The notes beneath the pieces were generated by a model, which saw only the letters and a list, made by a program, of their open reading frames with translations, was not told the DNA's origin and did not search any database. Of a stretch of DNA of 64,000 nucleotides, positions 1 to 8,205 are shown in pieces. This stretch comes from Moritella sp. Urea-trap-13 (GTDB lineage: Bacteria > Pseudomonadota > Gammaproteobacteria > Enterobacterales > Moritellaceae). Location: assembly GCF_002836355.1 (NCBI RefSeq), contig NZ_PJCA01000031.1, forward strand, positions 744,001 to 808,000, given 5' to 3'. The position numbers and the translations under genes were made by a program. Positions within the stretch are counted from its first letter, which is position 1. Each line of letters begins with the position of its first letter.

Positions 1-200
1 TAATAAGGCTATTAAAGTAATGGATTAGAGTTAAATTTTAAATGGTACAGATAGCATTACAGAAAGTATGGTGGAACGTCTTAACTCCCCAAATTTATTC
101 ACCACTAAGATGGTGACGAATCAACTGATACCTTAACTCCCTTGAACTTATAAACGGTAACTTCAATTTAATAACATGTAGTTATGTGGTTTTTCACAAC

Positions 201-539
201 TTATGCAAAGAAACAAAAAGCTAAAGGCAACAAACTAGCTATGAAGAATCTATGACCTAAATTTGTACTTTCCAACTTGCTAATAGTTGTTGTTTTAGGT
301 GAATTATTTTCTATTAAACTACTAGCAACTACTCCAGCGACATTACTCGAATCACTATACCCGACCTTATGACCTGAGAATGAAAAGACTGTTCCCAATC
401 CAATGAGTAGCAGCATCGAATAAAATGCATAATCACTTACAAATAAGATATTCAAGTCGCCAGAAGTAAACTCAAACACATAAACAGCGCTAAAAGACAG
501 AAGATTCGATACGAATATGAATAATATAAACTTTCTCAT
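201..539 (-). CDS. Small membrane protein of unknown function, probable integron cassette gene
   Basis: This 112-residue protein is not one I recognise. It has a hydrophobic N-terminus (residues 3-20), a second membrane segment at about 37-54 (YSMLLLIGLGTVFSF) and a hydrophobic C-terminal tail at about 97-112. The middle part (55-95) is polar and rich in Ser and Asn. The ATG is preceded by a good ribosome binding site (AAAGGAT) at a sensible distance. Just upstream on the same strand lies an attC-like site (566-659), so this gene sits where a cassette gene would sit in an integron array. I see no attC after its own stop codon. That it is expressed is inference from the ribosome site and membrane topology. 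Confidence 0.6.
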   Translation of the reverse strand: MRKFILFIFVSNLLSFSAVYVFEFTSGDLNILFVSDYAFYSMLLLIGLGTVFSFSGHKVGYSDSSNVAGVVASSLIENNSPKTTTISKLESTNLGHRFFIASLLPLAFCFFA

Positions 540-565
540 TTTACTATCCTTTACCTATGCCATAT

Positions 566-659
566 GACGCCCAATTAACAGGCAAAGAATTGTTGGCTAA
601 AATGGCGACGAAGGAGCAAAAGCCAACTATTTTTCTCCTTGTTTAATTTCTTGTTATGT
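566..659 (-). other. attC-like integron recombination site
   Basis: On the plus strand a GACGCCC box (566-572) and a GTTATGT box (653-659) flank an imperfect inverted repeat. The outer arms AATTAACAGG (573-582) and CCTTGTTTAATT (637-648) pair if two extra T residues are bulged. The inner arms TTGGCT (593-598) and AGCCAA (621-626) also pair. The site begins directly after the stop codon of the minus-strand gene at 661. This is the layout of Vibrio-type attC sites. The left box has C where canonical GTTA would need T, so the site may be partly worn. Confidence 0.65.
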
Positions 660-660
660 T

Positions 661-843
661 TTAATTACTTACCAAGCCTAATTCTCTTTTAGCCTCAGAT
701 TTTACGGTAGATAAATCTGAATATGTTCCGCCACTGCCAGTACAAGACCAAAAACCTTCACCTATATAATCATATTCACTTAAATCCCAAGAATAAATTA
801 CATATGTATAATTCCCATTAAGCTTTTCACCAAAGATTGACAC
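661..843 (-). CDS. Small hypothetical protein (60 aa), probable cassette gene
   Basis: A 60-residue ORF that starts with GTG and has no strong ribosome binding site. The sequence is rich in Tyr, Ser and Gly in the middle (YVIYSWDLSEYDYIGEGFW) and ends in a charged helix. I do not recognise the family. Its main support is position: its TAA stop lies two bases from the core box of an attC-like site (566-659), which is typical of integron cassette genes. It could be the surviving 3' part of a longer cassette gene, since no good start signal is visible. Confidence 0.4.
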   Translation of the reverse strand: MSIFGEKLNGNYTYVIYSWDLSEYDYIGEGFWSCTGSGGTYSDLSTVKSEAKRELGLVSN

Positions 844-887
844 ATGAATCTATCGATTAAAATATTGCTTTGGTTAACTAACAAGGA

Positions 888-941
888 CTTGTTTTCAAAA
901 CACTCACAAAACTGATGCATAATAAAATATATGGCAAATCT
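888..941. repeat. Dispersed 54-bp repeat, copy 1
   Basis: This segment closely matches 7046-7099. Both begin with CTTGTTTTCAA, share ACAAAACTGATGCATAATAAAA and end with a TATGGC-AAA motif. A shorter relative is at 8115-8138. The two long copies lie about 6.1 kb apart in non-coding DNA beside small cassette-type genes. Function is unknown. Confidence 0.6.
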
Positions 942-978
942 AAATTCATAGAACGTGAATGAGTAATGTCTTAAAATC

Positions 979-1316
979 ATGGTACTAGCCGATGGTAATC
1001 TCCATTATGTTTTGTGGGGTTCCGTCATTATGATATTGGGTTTAATCATAGTAGGAAGGATCCCAATGTTGTGGGAACAATTAAAACAATGGCGGTTATG
1101 GCCTAGTTTTTTACTCTCCGCCTGTTTAATCTGGGCGATCCTACAGGGTGAATACTCTCTGTGGCGTTGCTTATGTCATTGCCAATGGCATCTCTTGAAG
1201 CGAAAATCATTGTTTTAGTTTCGTTTAAACCCCTCTCTAGCACGTTACTCACCTTGAAAAATGAATTCTCGAGGGTATTTCAAATACTCTTTATTTTTGC
1301 TGCTTATTGTATATAA
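979..1316 (+). pseudogene. Possible frameshifted small membrane protein gene
   Basis: An ORF from 979 encodes hydrophobic sequence (VLWGSVIMILGLIIVGRIP, then FLLSACLIWAIL) and runs to 1218, where its last 20 residues look unlike protein. In another frame, from about 1143 to a stop at 1314-1316, the sequence reads on as plausible membrane protein (SVALLMSLPMASLEAKIIV, FQILFIFAAYCI). This suggests one short membrane protein gene broken by an indel near 1140-1160. There is no recognisable family and no strong ribosome binding site, so this may be chance. Confidence 0.25.
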
Positions 1317-1553
1317 TCGCGCAGATAGATCAGTATTCAAGGCATCGAGTGTTTTTGTATCCAACACTTTAGAAATTACTATACTGCCATCAGCGCTGAA
1401 GCTGATCATGCGGGTATCAAATAATGACTCAACTGTATATAAAGAATTTGATGTATTAGAAGAGAAAAAACGTAACACTATATAATTTTAAAGCCCTGGC
1501 TTCGGATCTCTAGGGCTTAACTCAATAAGGATATATCAGAAAACGAGAATACA

Positions 1554-2042
1554 GTGAAAAAAAGTAATGGTTTTACCTTAGTTGAATTAGTTATTGTAAT
1601 TATTGTCCTCGGCATCTTGTCAGCAACGGCAGTGCCCAAGTTCATGAATATACATTCAGATGCAAGAAAGGCCACGCTAGATGGCTTTGCAGGCGCGTTC
1701 CTTAGTGCTAACACAGTTGTAATGAGCAAGGCTGCAATTGACGGGATAAAATTCTCTCATGATTCACAGAAATTAAATGATTCTGACATTACCGTTAAAA
1801 GTGGAAACATGGATATAACTGTTAAAAATATAAATAATGCAATGGATATAGGCGAGTTTAATTTAACAGAAGCTGGATTTCCTGTTAATAACACTGTCTA
1901 TGTGTCAGTAGACGGTTTTCAATATAACCAAGAAGTCGTCTATGGCAAGAAGTGTTACCTGGAAATAAAAAGCGAGTACGCAAATATTCTTGGTAATAAG
2001 CCTGATTACTTTTCTATCACAAAGGTATATGAGGAATGTTAA
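1554..2042 (+). CDS. Type IV pilin-like protein
   Basis: A 162-residue protein starting with GTG. The N-terminus is a classical prepilin leader: short, positively charged (MKKSNG), then FTLVELVIVIIVLGILSATA, with the cleavage Gly at residue 6, Phe at mature position 1 and Glu at mature position 5. A hydrophobic alpha-1 helix follows. Two cysteines near the C-terminus (about 134 and 162) could form the usual disulfide loop. It resembles MSHA or minor pilins and would be processed by prepilin peptidase and assembled by a pilus machinery encoded elsewhere. No other pilus gene is nearby, so it is an orphan here, and its partner machine is inference. Confidence 0.8.
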   Translation: MKKSNGFTLVELVIVIIVLGILSATAVPKFMNIHSDARKATLDGFAGAFLSANTVVMSKAAIDGIKFSHDSQKLNDSDITVKSGNMDITVKNINNAMDIGEFNLTEAGFPVNNTVYVSVDGFQYNQEVVYGKKCYLEIKSEYANILGNKPDYFSITKVYEEC

Positions 2043-2364
2043 TCAGAATTAAAGGTGGTGGTAAAAGGATTTAACCAACGCAAAGGTAGGGTCAACATGA
2101 TACTAGCCATAAACAAGCTGGAGAAAGTAATCACTACATAGCCTAATATGCGCTTTTTTAAACTCTTCTGATGAGACTTTCTGTTATTTTTCATTGTTAA
2201 TAATCTAAGGCAACATTAGTTTTATTATAGCAACATAGTTTATGTTGAATGATTAAATCAGTGATATTGAAGTTGGTAAGTAAATCTGGTTATTAGTTTA
2301 TAGGTTTCCATATACACTTTGGAGTTCACAAAGCTTAGAGCGGTGGCGCAACAAACATGAAAAT
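2043..2364. other. Intergenic region without recognised gene
   Basis: AT-rich DNA between the convergent pilin gene and the N4-acetylcytidine amidohydrolase gene. I see no ORF of interest, no clear attC site and no strong terminator. Confidence 0.5.
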
Positions 2365-2688
2365 TCATCCGATACTTAAAACTCTAAAACTTATAAAAAA
2401 TAAATCATCTTCAGTCGGATATATCTTTCGAACAATCCACTTAAGAATAAACACAAACGGTAAGTTTTCAGCTTTGGCATGTGTCCGATTTAATTCACTA
2501 AACTTCACAGACTCAATATTCAATATTTCTATTTGACACATTTTACGATTATCTTCGTGAGTGCAGGCATCTAATATCTGACCAACTGCATAATGACTAT
2601 CGGACTTATCGCGGATCGTCGCCGTCTTACTACCCGATAGAATAGAACGTTTCAATCGTTGAAAAAATGTAATACAACTATACATCAT
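2365..2688 (-). CDS. yqfB: N(4)-acetylcytidine amidohydrolase, ASCH domain (YqfB family)
   Basis: The 107-residue protein aligns from end to end with E. coli YqfB, an ASCH-domain enzyme that hydrolyses N4-acetylcytidine to cytidine and acetate. The family's catalytic residues are in place: Lys21 and Thr24 in GSKTATIRD and Glu74 in HAKAEN, at the same numbering as in E. coli. The conserved ITFFQR start is also present. It probably works in the cytoplasm in nucleoside salvage. It stands alone, with the 3' end facing a long gap. Start choice between two adjacent ATG codons is not decisive; an AGGTG lies upstream. Confidence 0.9.
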   Translation of the reverse strand: MMYSCITFFQRLKRSILSGSKTATIRDKSDSHYAVGQILDACTHEDNRKMCQIEILNIESVKFSELNRTHAKAENLPFVFILKWIVRKIYPTEDDLFFISFRVLSIG

Positions 2689-2966
2689 TTACACCTAGCT
2701 TCATTTTGAACTACCCTTAAGTATATAATTGCTTATGTCTACAGGTAAATTACACGAGCAAATCAATCGCTTACATGTTCAATAACAGTGGTTCAATATG
2801 ACCTACTCTTTATATGTCGTTTGAAATAATATTTCATACCATGAAAAATGATTGCTTGTAGAGTGAGGTCTTTACCTGCTTCTTTAAGGGAAAATACAGA
2901 TAACATGATATGAATGGGGGAAGTTAAGCCTTATCAATACTATCAAAGATTTAAGTCTATTTTAAA

Positions 2967-3812
2967 TCAAATTATTACGCGGCGCCCTGTTGGGAAGTAC
3001 TCAAGGGAATCACCAAGTACGCCTTTTAATATTTCATAGGCTTTCATGCCAGTACAATGGCCAGTATAGAGCTTATCTATTGGATAAGTGAGCATGCTTT
3101 CACCAATAGCTTCAATGTCTCTCTTGGTTCCGCCAATGCTATTAAACAAAGGTAATCCGACCAAATGAAATCCACCGACAACAGCTTTAATTCTCGTGTT
3201 CGGGAACAATTCAATCGCGGTTTCAATCATATTGAGCACCCCGCTATGAGCACAACCAGTAAATACAATAAGACCATCATCTTCTTTAATAACTAAGAGT
3301 AGCTCATGGTCAAATGTGTCTGGTTTACAGCCATCACCCGAATCAGTAAAGAGATATTTATTACCTTTTGGCTGCTCATGCTTACGACTCAAACTTGTAA
3401 TGATGAAAATATTTGGACGTATCTCAGTGGTTTTATTAATGAAGCTGAATCGCCCACTGTCTTTGTCTAATAATGTTTTATCAATACCCACATTACTTTT
3501 GAAGCCAAACGCCTTGAAACTATAATCAGTTTCTGTGCATTCGCGGAAATAGACCTGAGCCTTAGAATTGCGGTCGAGGAAATGAGTTACGCCATTACAG
3601 TGATCATGATGACGATGCGAAATAATTGCAACATCAACATCTTCCATCTTGATACCTAATAAAATGGCATTATCACAAAAAGCTTTGCTGCTACCAGCAT
3701 CAAACAGAATTTCTTGCCCCATCGTTTTTATGTGAAAAGATAGCCCTCTTTCAACCGCAAGGTCTGTTCTATCATCTAATCGAGTATTATCAATTAACGC
3801 TGTCAGTATCAT
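2967..3812 (-). CDS. Metallo-beta-lactamase-fold hydrolase
   Basis: A 281-residue protein with the metal-binding motif HRHHDH near residue 66, a later FTGCAHSGVLN with conserved Cys/His near 190, and GGFHL near 214. This pattern belongs to the metallo-beta-lactamase-fold group often annotated as 7,8-dihydropterin-6-yl-methyl-4-(beta-D-ribofuranosyl)aminobenzene 5'-phosphate synthase or MJ0937-like. Two metal ions are expected at the His/Asp cluster. The natural substrate is not known from sequence, and the pterin name should not be taken as fact. It has no signal peptide. It is a single gene with weak start signals, in the accessory region. Confidence 0.8.
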   Translation of the reverse strand: MILTALIDNTRLDDRTDLAVERGLSFHIKTMGQEILFDAGSSKAFCDNAILLGIKMEDVDVAIISHRHHDHCNGVTHFLDRNSKAQVYFRECTETDYSFKAFGFKSNVGIDKTLLDKDSGRFSFINKTTEIRPNIFIITSLSRKHEQPKGNKYLFTDSGDGCKPDTFDHELLLVIKEDDGLIVFTGCAHSGVLNMIETAIELFPNTRIKAVVGGFHLVGLPLFNSIGGTKRDIEAIGESMLTYPIDKLYTGHCTGMKAYEILKGVLGDSLEYFPTGRRVII

Positions 3813-3964
3813 ATCTACGTCCTAAATCACTGTTTAGTCGAGTCTACTGTACCTGCATTTCAAGGTACCACTATTTACACTAATTTATTAACGTGACTAA
3901 CGACTTAACAGTAATTTCAAGTTAGCTAACTTGTACTGGTACATAGTCAAGCCAAGAGTGCTCA

Positions 3965-4696
3965 TCATTTTCTTTTATTACTGATCCCCTTGGTACGAAT
4001 TTTATTTACATTAAAATTCATCAAGTGGCGAAGTACATAACGAAACATCACCTTTTTAATACCAGAGAGATTACTGCCATAGTTTGAATAAAAATCATCA
4101 GGCTGGGTGTATATACCAAAGTCATCGGCAATACCTTCATTCTGAATATAGGTATCTTGGCCTTGCCAATCGACTTCAGGATTAGATAAACATTTCGTCG
4201 CAATACCGTAACCTGAAAATGACTTACTTTGATTAGAAAAATTGCTTTGAACTTGTTTTAAGTAATCCTTATCTAAAATATAACCTTCTAAGTTAATCCA
4301 ACGTCCATCTTGATAAACTTCCACCCAGCTATGGATAATACGAGGTGGTGCAACCCTGAAAAGATAGTTCGGGATAGCCCCTCGCTGTAGATCATTATAA
4401 ATAGTAAAACCGTGAAAGCGGGTAGAAATGCCTACAGCGCGAAGCAATGCCATTAATAATGTACCTTTGGTATTACATTGTCCGTAACCGTCTTTTAATA
4501 CTTGGCTTGCCGTTAAACGATCATCCTTGTTATAGCCAAAGCGAGTCTCATCTCGAACAAAATTATAGATCGCGCCAATGGCATCATATTGAGACAGGTT
4601 TGCCCATTTTCTTTGCTCGACCAGGCTTTGTATATGCGGGTGGTTAAAATCCAGCATTGGGGTTTCTTGTCGATATTCTTTTGATAAATCGCTCAT
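3965..4696 (-). CDS. Transglutaminase-like (cysteine protease fold) protein
   Basis: A 243-residue cytoplasmic protein with the transglutaminase-like core. The likely nucleophile is Cys in GYGQCNTKGTLLMALLRAVGI (near residue 74), His is in RIIHSWVEVY (near 122) and Asp/Glu in the following RWINLEGY strand. The family includes peptidases and amide-forming enzymes, so the exact reaction is open. An AAGGAG ribosome binding site sits 7 bases before the ATG. It follows the divergently organised AraC-type regulator gene (4766-5509) on the same strand after a short gap, so the two may be cotranscribed. Function in the cell is unknown. Confidence 0.75.
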   Translation of the reverse strand: MSDLSKEYRQETPMLDFNHPHIQSLVEQRKWANLSQYDAIGAIYNFVRDETRFGYNKDDRLTASQVLKDGYGQCNTKGTLLMALLRAVGISTRFHGFTIYNDLQRGAIPNYLFRVAPPRIIHSWVEVYQDGRWINLEGYILDKDYLKQVQSNFSNQSKSFSGYGIATKCLSNPEVDWQGQDTYIQNEGIADDFGIYTQPDDFYSNYGSNLSGIKKVMFRYVLRHLMNFNVNKIRTKGISNKRK

Positions 4697-4765
4697 GGCT
4701 AACTCCTTTTATTTAATATGTAAGGAGCATAACCAAAGCGTTAATGAAAAAATTGAATAAACTGG

Positions 4766-5509
4766 CTAACCTTTTCGGAAAATAGCCTTTGCTTGGCGAA
4801 TTGTCATTCCGAAAGTATTTCGAAAAGTTCGACTTAAATGTGCGCTATCGGAGAACCCAGCTAAATGCGCAGCATCTGTTGCTGAATGACCATTTAATAT
4901 AGCCCTAACTGCGCATGTCATGCGACACCACAACAGATATGGTCGCCAAGAAACACCCAGTTCTTGACTAAACAAATGCAGAAAACGACTTTCCGACAAA
5001 GCTAGGTTTTCAGCAACTTCAGAAGCACGCCAATTACTCGGCTTGATGCACTCACCATCTAGGCATTGATCAAGTTCGCGCAATAACGCCTTAATTCGAT
5101 GGTCCACAACTTTGCTTTCATTTATCAGAGGGAATTGATTTGATAGCCCTAATGCTTCGAATAAAGGGGAAAGCAATACAGTTAAGTCATCGGTTGGTTC
5201 TGAATTGTTAAAAGTAGATGAGGAAACCTTGAGTGTTTTTGATGGCTGGTCTAACAATTTATCAGCGAGTGCCAGCCCTAGCTCACTAGTAGGTTCCACC
5301 AGCAATATCCAACCCGCATCAATTTCTAATTGATGCTCCACGTTAGAACCAATTATTAAAGGCGTCGATATCGCCTTATTATCGAGTTTGCAACAATAAC
5401 CATCTCGGGGCCAAGTCAACTGAATTGCATGATGGCGATGAGGAGAGGCATCTATAGATGAACCATATATGATGACTATACCTGCCTTGATCCAAATATT
5501 AGACTTCAT
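4766..5509 (-). CDS. AraC family transcriptional regulator
   Basis: About 247 residues. The C-terminal 90 residues hold the two helix-turn-helix motifs of AraC proteins (VAENLALSESRFLHLFSQELG and DAAHLAGFSDSAHLSRTFR, then FGMTIRQ). The N-terminal 150 residues are a cupin-like sensing part with PHRHHAIQL near its start, as in small-molecule-responding members. The reading frame extends one TTG codon further, but the ATG at 5509 is the better start. It likely regulates the transglutaminase-like gene just downstream or a distant target. The ligand is unknown. Confidence 0.85.
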   Translation of the reverse strand: MKSNIWIKAGIVIIYGSSIDASPHRHHAIQLTWPRDGYCCKLDNKAISTPLIIGSNVEHQLEIDAGWILLVEPTSELGLALADKLLDQPSKTLKVSSSTFNNSEPTDDLTVLLSPLFEALGLSNQFPLINESKVVDHRIKALLRELDQCLDGECIKPSNWRASEVAENLALSESRFLHLFSQELGVSWRPYLLWCRMTCAVRAILNGHSATDAAHLAGFSDSAHLSRTFRNTFGMTIRQAKAIFRKG

Positions 5510-5639
5510 CAATTTTTCGAACCTTTAGAACTTGAAACATTGAAACTTTGTGCAAGCATTCTACAGTATTTACCTTTTTAAGATTATTCTAGATAAGAAT
5601 TAATGATGGGCTAATGGAGATAAATTAGGATTAACTTAA

Positions 5640-6122
5640 TTAACTGAAACCTTTATTTAATTCCCAGCATTCTAATTGTTCACCATCTGAGTCAACGACC
5701 AATTCTTTATATGAAAATCCATTTTTGTGAACGACATTTAGCGACGCTTTATTATCTGAAGCAATCAGCGCATAAACCGTATTCACTAAAGTAGAACCAA
5801 ATGCAATTTGGCTGAGTTGCTTAATCGCGGCAGTTGCGATTCCCAAACCTCGGGCATCAGGAGCCACATTATAGCCAATTTCAATACGGCTGTTTTTTGG
5901 GGATTCCTTAAAGCCACAGCAACCCATAATTTTATCGTTTTTTTGGATGAAGTAAGGAAATGCCCAAATTACGTCGACTAAATTATGACGAAGATCCATT
6001 GAGCGAACCAAAACATGTATAGGCGGAATAGAATGTTCAATAAATGTAAGATTTTTAGGCCTATCACCAGACTGAATAAGCATTTTAAGCTGAATGTCAT
6101 CTAGTTGTATGAGGTTCATCAT
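5640..6122 (-). CDS. GNAT family N-acetyltransferase (RimJ/RimL-like)
   Basis: A 160-residue protein with the GNAT fold. The acetyl-CoA binding loop is visible as ARGLGIATAAIKQL near residue 91, after a beta strand IEIGYNVAPD. The final VVHKNGFSYKE motif is typical of the RimJ/RimL subgroup, which acetylate protein N-termini or small amines. The substrate cannot be told. It is a single gene flanked by gaps in the accessory zone. The ORF starts with two adjacent ATG codons after GGTAAAG. Confidence 0.8.
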   Translation of the reverse strand: MMNLIQLDDIQLKMLIQSGDRPKNLTFIEHSIPPIHVLVRSMDLRHNLVDVIWAFPYFIQKNDKIMGCCGFKESPKNSRIEIGYNVAPDARGLGIATAAIKQLSQIAFGSTLVNTVYALIASDNKASLNVVHKNGFSYKELVVDSDGEQLECWELNKGFS

Positions 6123-6426
6123 TTACTTTACCTATTTTAGAGAAAAAACAGCCCTTTTAATTACATTTAATACTACATACCTAACTGATTATATTGATGT
6201 TATAATACAGGTTCAAGGTAAAACGACTGCTTTACCAAAGATTGATCACACGATATAAAAACCTCTCATTACACTATTTTAATTCATCATAAAGTTGGTC
6301 TGTCACACTCTACTTATCAAAAGTTAAACATAACAAAATGTATGGGGAAACCTATATGAGCACATTCAGAATGATCAATGGCTCTAACACGAAAAGGAGC
6401 ATAACTGAGTTATGCGGTTTATACAT
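6123..6426. other. Intergenic region with short palindrome
   Basis: No gene is recognised. A perfect 17-base palindrome with arms GCATAACT and AGTTATGC (6399-6415) lies 12 bases beyond the stop of the small zinc protein gene. It could be a weak terminator or a worn recombination core, but the two boxes are too close together for an attC site. A segment near 6330-6357 (AAAATGTATGG) distantly resembles the dispersed repeats at 888 and 7046. Confidence 0.4.
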
Positions 6427-6687
6427 CTATTCAGTTTGATCACCAAAACTCTCTATTATTTTGGTACCACAAACGTCACATATTAGATGCTTATCACGGA
6501 TATCCATAAATGCAGCTGCCCTTCCAGCGCCCCAACCTGCAAAAAAAGCGGTCATAAACGCTTTTCTACGCTCTTTTTTGCTTTGAGGTCTAACTGCTGA
6601 ATTCGAAATCATAAGTAAGTGATGATTTGTATCAGCTTTACATTTCTTGCAATACCTTGACACCAATGTTGATTCATTCTTATTCAT
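6427..6687 (-). CDS. Small zinc-ribbon-like protein
   Basis: An 86-residue protein with two Cys pairs, YCKKCK near residue 13 and ICDVCG near residue 70, spaced as in a zinc ribbon. Between them lie a basic stretch (SKKERRK) and a small-residue hydrophobic segment (AFFAGWGAGRAAAFM) that could touch the membrane. The start has a strong AAGGAT ribosome binding site. I do not recognise a named family. It lies just after a lipoprotein fragment (6702-6815) on the same strand. Function is unknown. Confidence 0.6.
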   Translation of the reverse strand: MNKNESTLVSRYCKKCKADTNHHLLMISNSAVRPQSKKERRKAFMTAFFAGWGAGRAAAFMDIRDKHLICDVCGTKIIESFGDQTE

Positions 6688-6701
6688 AAAGATCCTTTGT
6701 A

Positions 6702-6815
6702 TTAGCTAACACCTTGCTGATAAATTCCCAACGAACTCCCAGATTTAGCCACGGCAGAAGGTTCATTCATCGATGCACAACCGGCCAACATGTTTAACGA
6801 CAGTAATGAAATCAA
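6702..6815 (-). pseudogene. Small lipoprotein or lipoprotein-gene remnant
   Basis: Read on the minus strand from a TTG at 6815, this frame gives 37 residues: a hydrophobic run (ISLLSLNMLAGCAS) containing the lipobox LAGC, then a short Ser/Ala-rich tail ending SLGIYQQGVS. Lipoboxes rarely arise by chance in frame with a hydrophobic leader. There is an in-frame stop just before the TTG and no Lys-rich n-region or clear ribosome binding site, so the gene is probably the broken remains of a lipoprotein. It ends at the ribosome binding region of the zinc protein gene. Confidence 0.4.
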
Positions 6816-6933
6816 TGAAAATTACTTATTCTATTCCACTGTAACCTAATTATGAGGATTTGTATCACAATCGACGAGCAGTGAAATATATTTTATTGTT
6901 ATAAATCAATAGCATTTAGTTTCAAGAAAGAAT

Positions 6934-7038
6934 ATGAAGGAGTATGAAGCTAAACGAATTAAATACGAGAGTGCTGTAATCGCGTATTTGTCACAATACC
7001 TTGGACTATCTGATATGCGGGCATGGAAGCAGCAATAG
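6934..7038 (+). CDS. Possible micro-ORF (34 aa)
   Basis: A plus-strand ORF of 34 codons with AAGAAAG before its ATG. The product (starting MKEYEAKRIKYES, ending MRAWKQQ) is charged and helical in composition. It stops just before the second copy of the 54-bp repeat. There is no homologue I recognise. It may be a small gene or the tail of a lost one. Confidence 0.2.
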   Translation: MKEYEAKRIKYESAVIAYLSQYLGLSDMRAWKQQ

Positions 7039-7045
7039 CACAGGG

Positions 7046-7099
7046 CTTGTTTTCAATTCATTCACAAAACTGATGCATAATAAAAAGTATGGCGAAACT
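7046..7099. repeat. Dispersed 54-bp repeat, copy 2
   Basis: Matches 888-941 at most positions, including the run ACAAAACTGATGCATAATAA. It ends just before the left core box of the attC-like site at 7102-7198, so the repeat may be tied to cassette boundaries. A shorter relative lies at 8115-8138. Confidence 0.6.
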
Positions 7100-7101
7100 G
7101 A

Positions 7102-7198
7102 GATTAACGCCTTGCTCAGCGGCAATTTAAAGTTGCGCGTTTTTACGCAAGCAAAACGAGTGCCGTTTTAAATTGTCCGCTGGAGCTATTTGTTATAT
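7102..7198 (-). other. attC integron recombination site
   Basis: A 97-base site with core boxes GATTAAC (7102-7108) and GTTATAT (7192-7198). The arms GCTCAGCGGCAATTTAAA (7114-7131) and 7167-7186 pair along their whole length, except for single extra T and G bases in the right arm. Such unpaired bases are the hallmark that gives attC sites their strand polarity. On the minus strand it reads TAACAAATAGC...AAGGCGTTAA, like Vibrio cassette repeats. The TAA stop of the acetyltransferase gene is part of the right core box. Confidence 0.85.
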
Positions 7199-7744
7199 AT
7201 CTTTCAATACTCGGGCTGGATTACCACCGATAACGACATTATCAGGAAAACTTTTAGTCACCACTGCACCTGAGGCAACAACGACATTATCACCTAATAT
7301 AACACCTGGATTTATTGTCGCATGACCGCCAATCCAGCAGTTATCACCAATGGTTATTGGCTTCGCAAACTCGATCCCACTTATTCGCTCAATTGGATCT
7401 ATGGGATGACAAGCCGTATAGATACCAACTTGAGGTCCTATCATACAATTGTCACCAATTGTAATTTCTGCACAATCCAATATCACACAGCCAAAGTTCA
7501 CATAAAAATTTTCACCGACTATTATGTTTTGCCCATAATCACAGTTGAAATTTGGTTCTATTTTAATGTCATTGCCTGTACGACCAAATAACCCTTTAAG
7601 AAGTTCATCCCTTTCAGATTTTTGGTCTCGGTTTGTTACATTATATCTAGCAGTAATCTCTCTCGCGTTGGCACGCATTTGTGACAACGTTTCATCACTC
7701 GGATCGTAAATCTCACCCGAAATCATCTTATTTAACTCACTCAT
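7193..7744 (-). CDS. Maltose/galactoside-type O-acetyltransferase (hexapeptide repeat), cassette gene
   Basis: A 183-residue acetyl-CoA-dependent O-acetyltransferase of the Maa/LacA family. It begins MSELNKMISGEIYDPSDE, as this family does. The left-handed beta-helix repeats follow (IGDNCMIGPQVGIYTACHP, with the catalytic His in ACHPIDP, and GDNCWIGGHATINPGVILGDN). The longest ORF starts at 7822, but the start at 7744 has GGAAG five bases before the ATG and matches family length. Its stop codon lies inside an attC core box, so it is an integron cassette gene. Likely substrates are sugars, but the exact acceptor is unknown. Confidence 0.88.
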   Translation of the reverse strand: MSELNKMISGEIYDPSDETLSQMRANAREITARYNVTNRDQKSERDELLKGLFGRTGNDIKIEPNFNCDYGQNIIVGENFYVNFGCVILDCAEITIGDNCMIGPQVGIYTACHPIDPIERISGIEFAKPITIGDNCWIGGHATINPGVILGDNVVVASGAVVTKSFPDNVVIGGNPARVLKDI

Positions 7745-8205
7745 TTCACTTCCAAAATTACCGCTAAAACTCATTAAAATATAGCCTTTATATAGTAGGA
7801 CGTCTCGTATCCCCAAATCCATTCACCATCAAAAATGAAATTAAGCAACTGAAATATAATACTATATTGAACATAGTATTATTACTTCTCGGCAATCGTT
7901 CCGTCCTATAAATTATTTTTTAGTCTTGTAAGTTATAAACAAGACTAGCTATACCACTGATTATATTGGTATTAATTTTCACTGGCAAGATAAACCAGGT
8001 TGTCTTTCGACAATTCGAGATTACGTTCACCAAAATGCGAATAACACTGTATAAAATCATCCTATCTAACCGTTTTCTTTATGCATAAATATGATCAACT
8101 CAGTTGGTAAATTTTGCATGATAAAATGTATGGTAAATCGATATGAATATATTGTGGGTGAGCTGTTACTCTAAGCCACTTTGGGGAAAATTCGGCTTAG
8201 CCATG
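7745..8205. other. AT-rich intergenic region with repeat fragment
   Basis: No gene recognised. It contains a short relative of the dispersed repeat (8115-8138, TGCATGATAAAATGTATGG). A GGCTTAG/CTAAGCC hairpin (8194-8217) overlaps the stop of the P-loop kinase gene and could end its transcript, though it has no long T-run. Confidence 0.4.

Noticed and set aside
1245-1485. Overlapping ORFs on both strands (77 aa minus, 74 aa plus)
   Set aside because: The minus frame begins with GTG without a ribosome binding site, and the plus frame has no family or signal. Neither can be supported over the other.
6399-6415. Perfect GCATAACT/AGTTATGC palindrome considered as an attC remnant
   Set aside because: The boxes are only one base apart, with no stem between them.
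7745-7822. Longer N-terminus of the hexapeptide acetyltransferase
   Set aside because: The internal ATG at 7744 has a strong ribosome site and matches the family start; the extra 26 residues are unlike the family.
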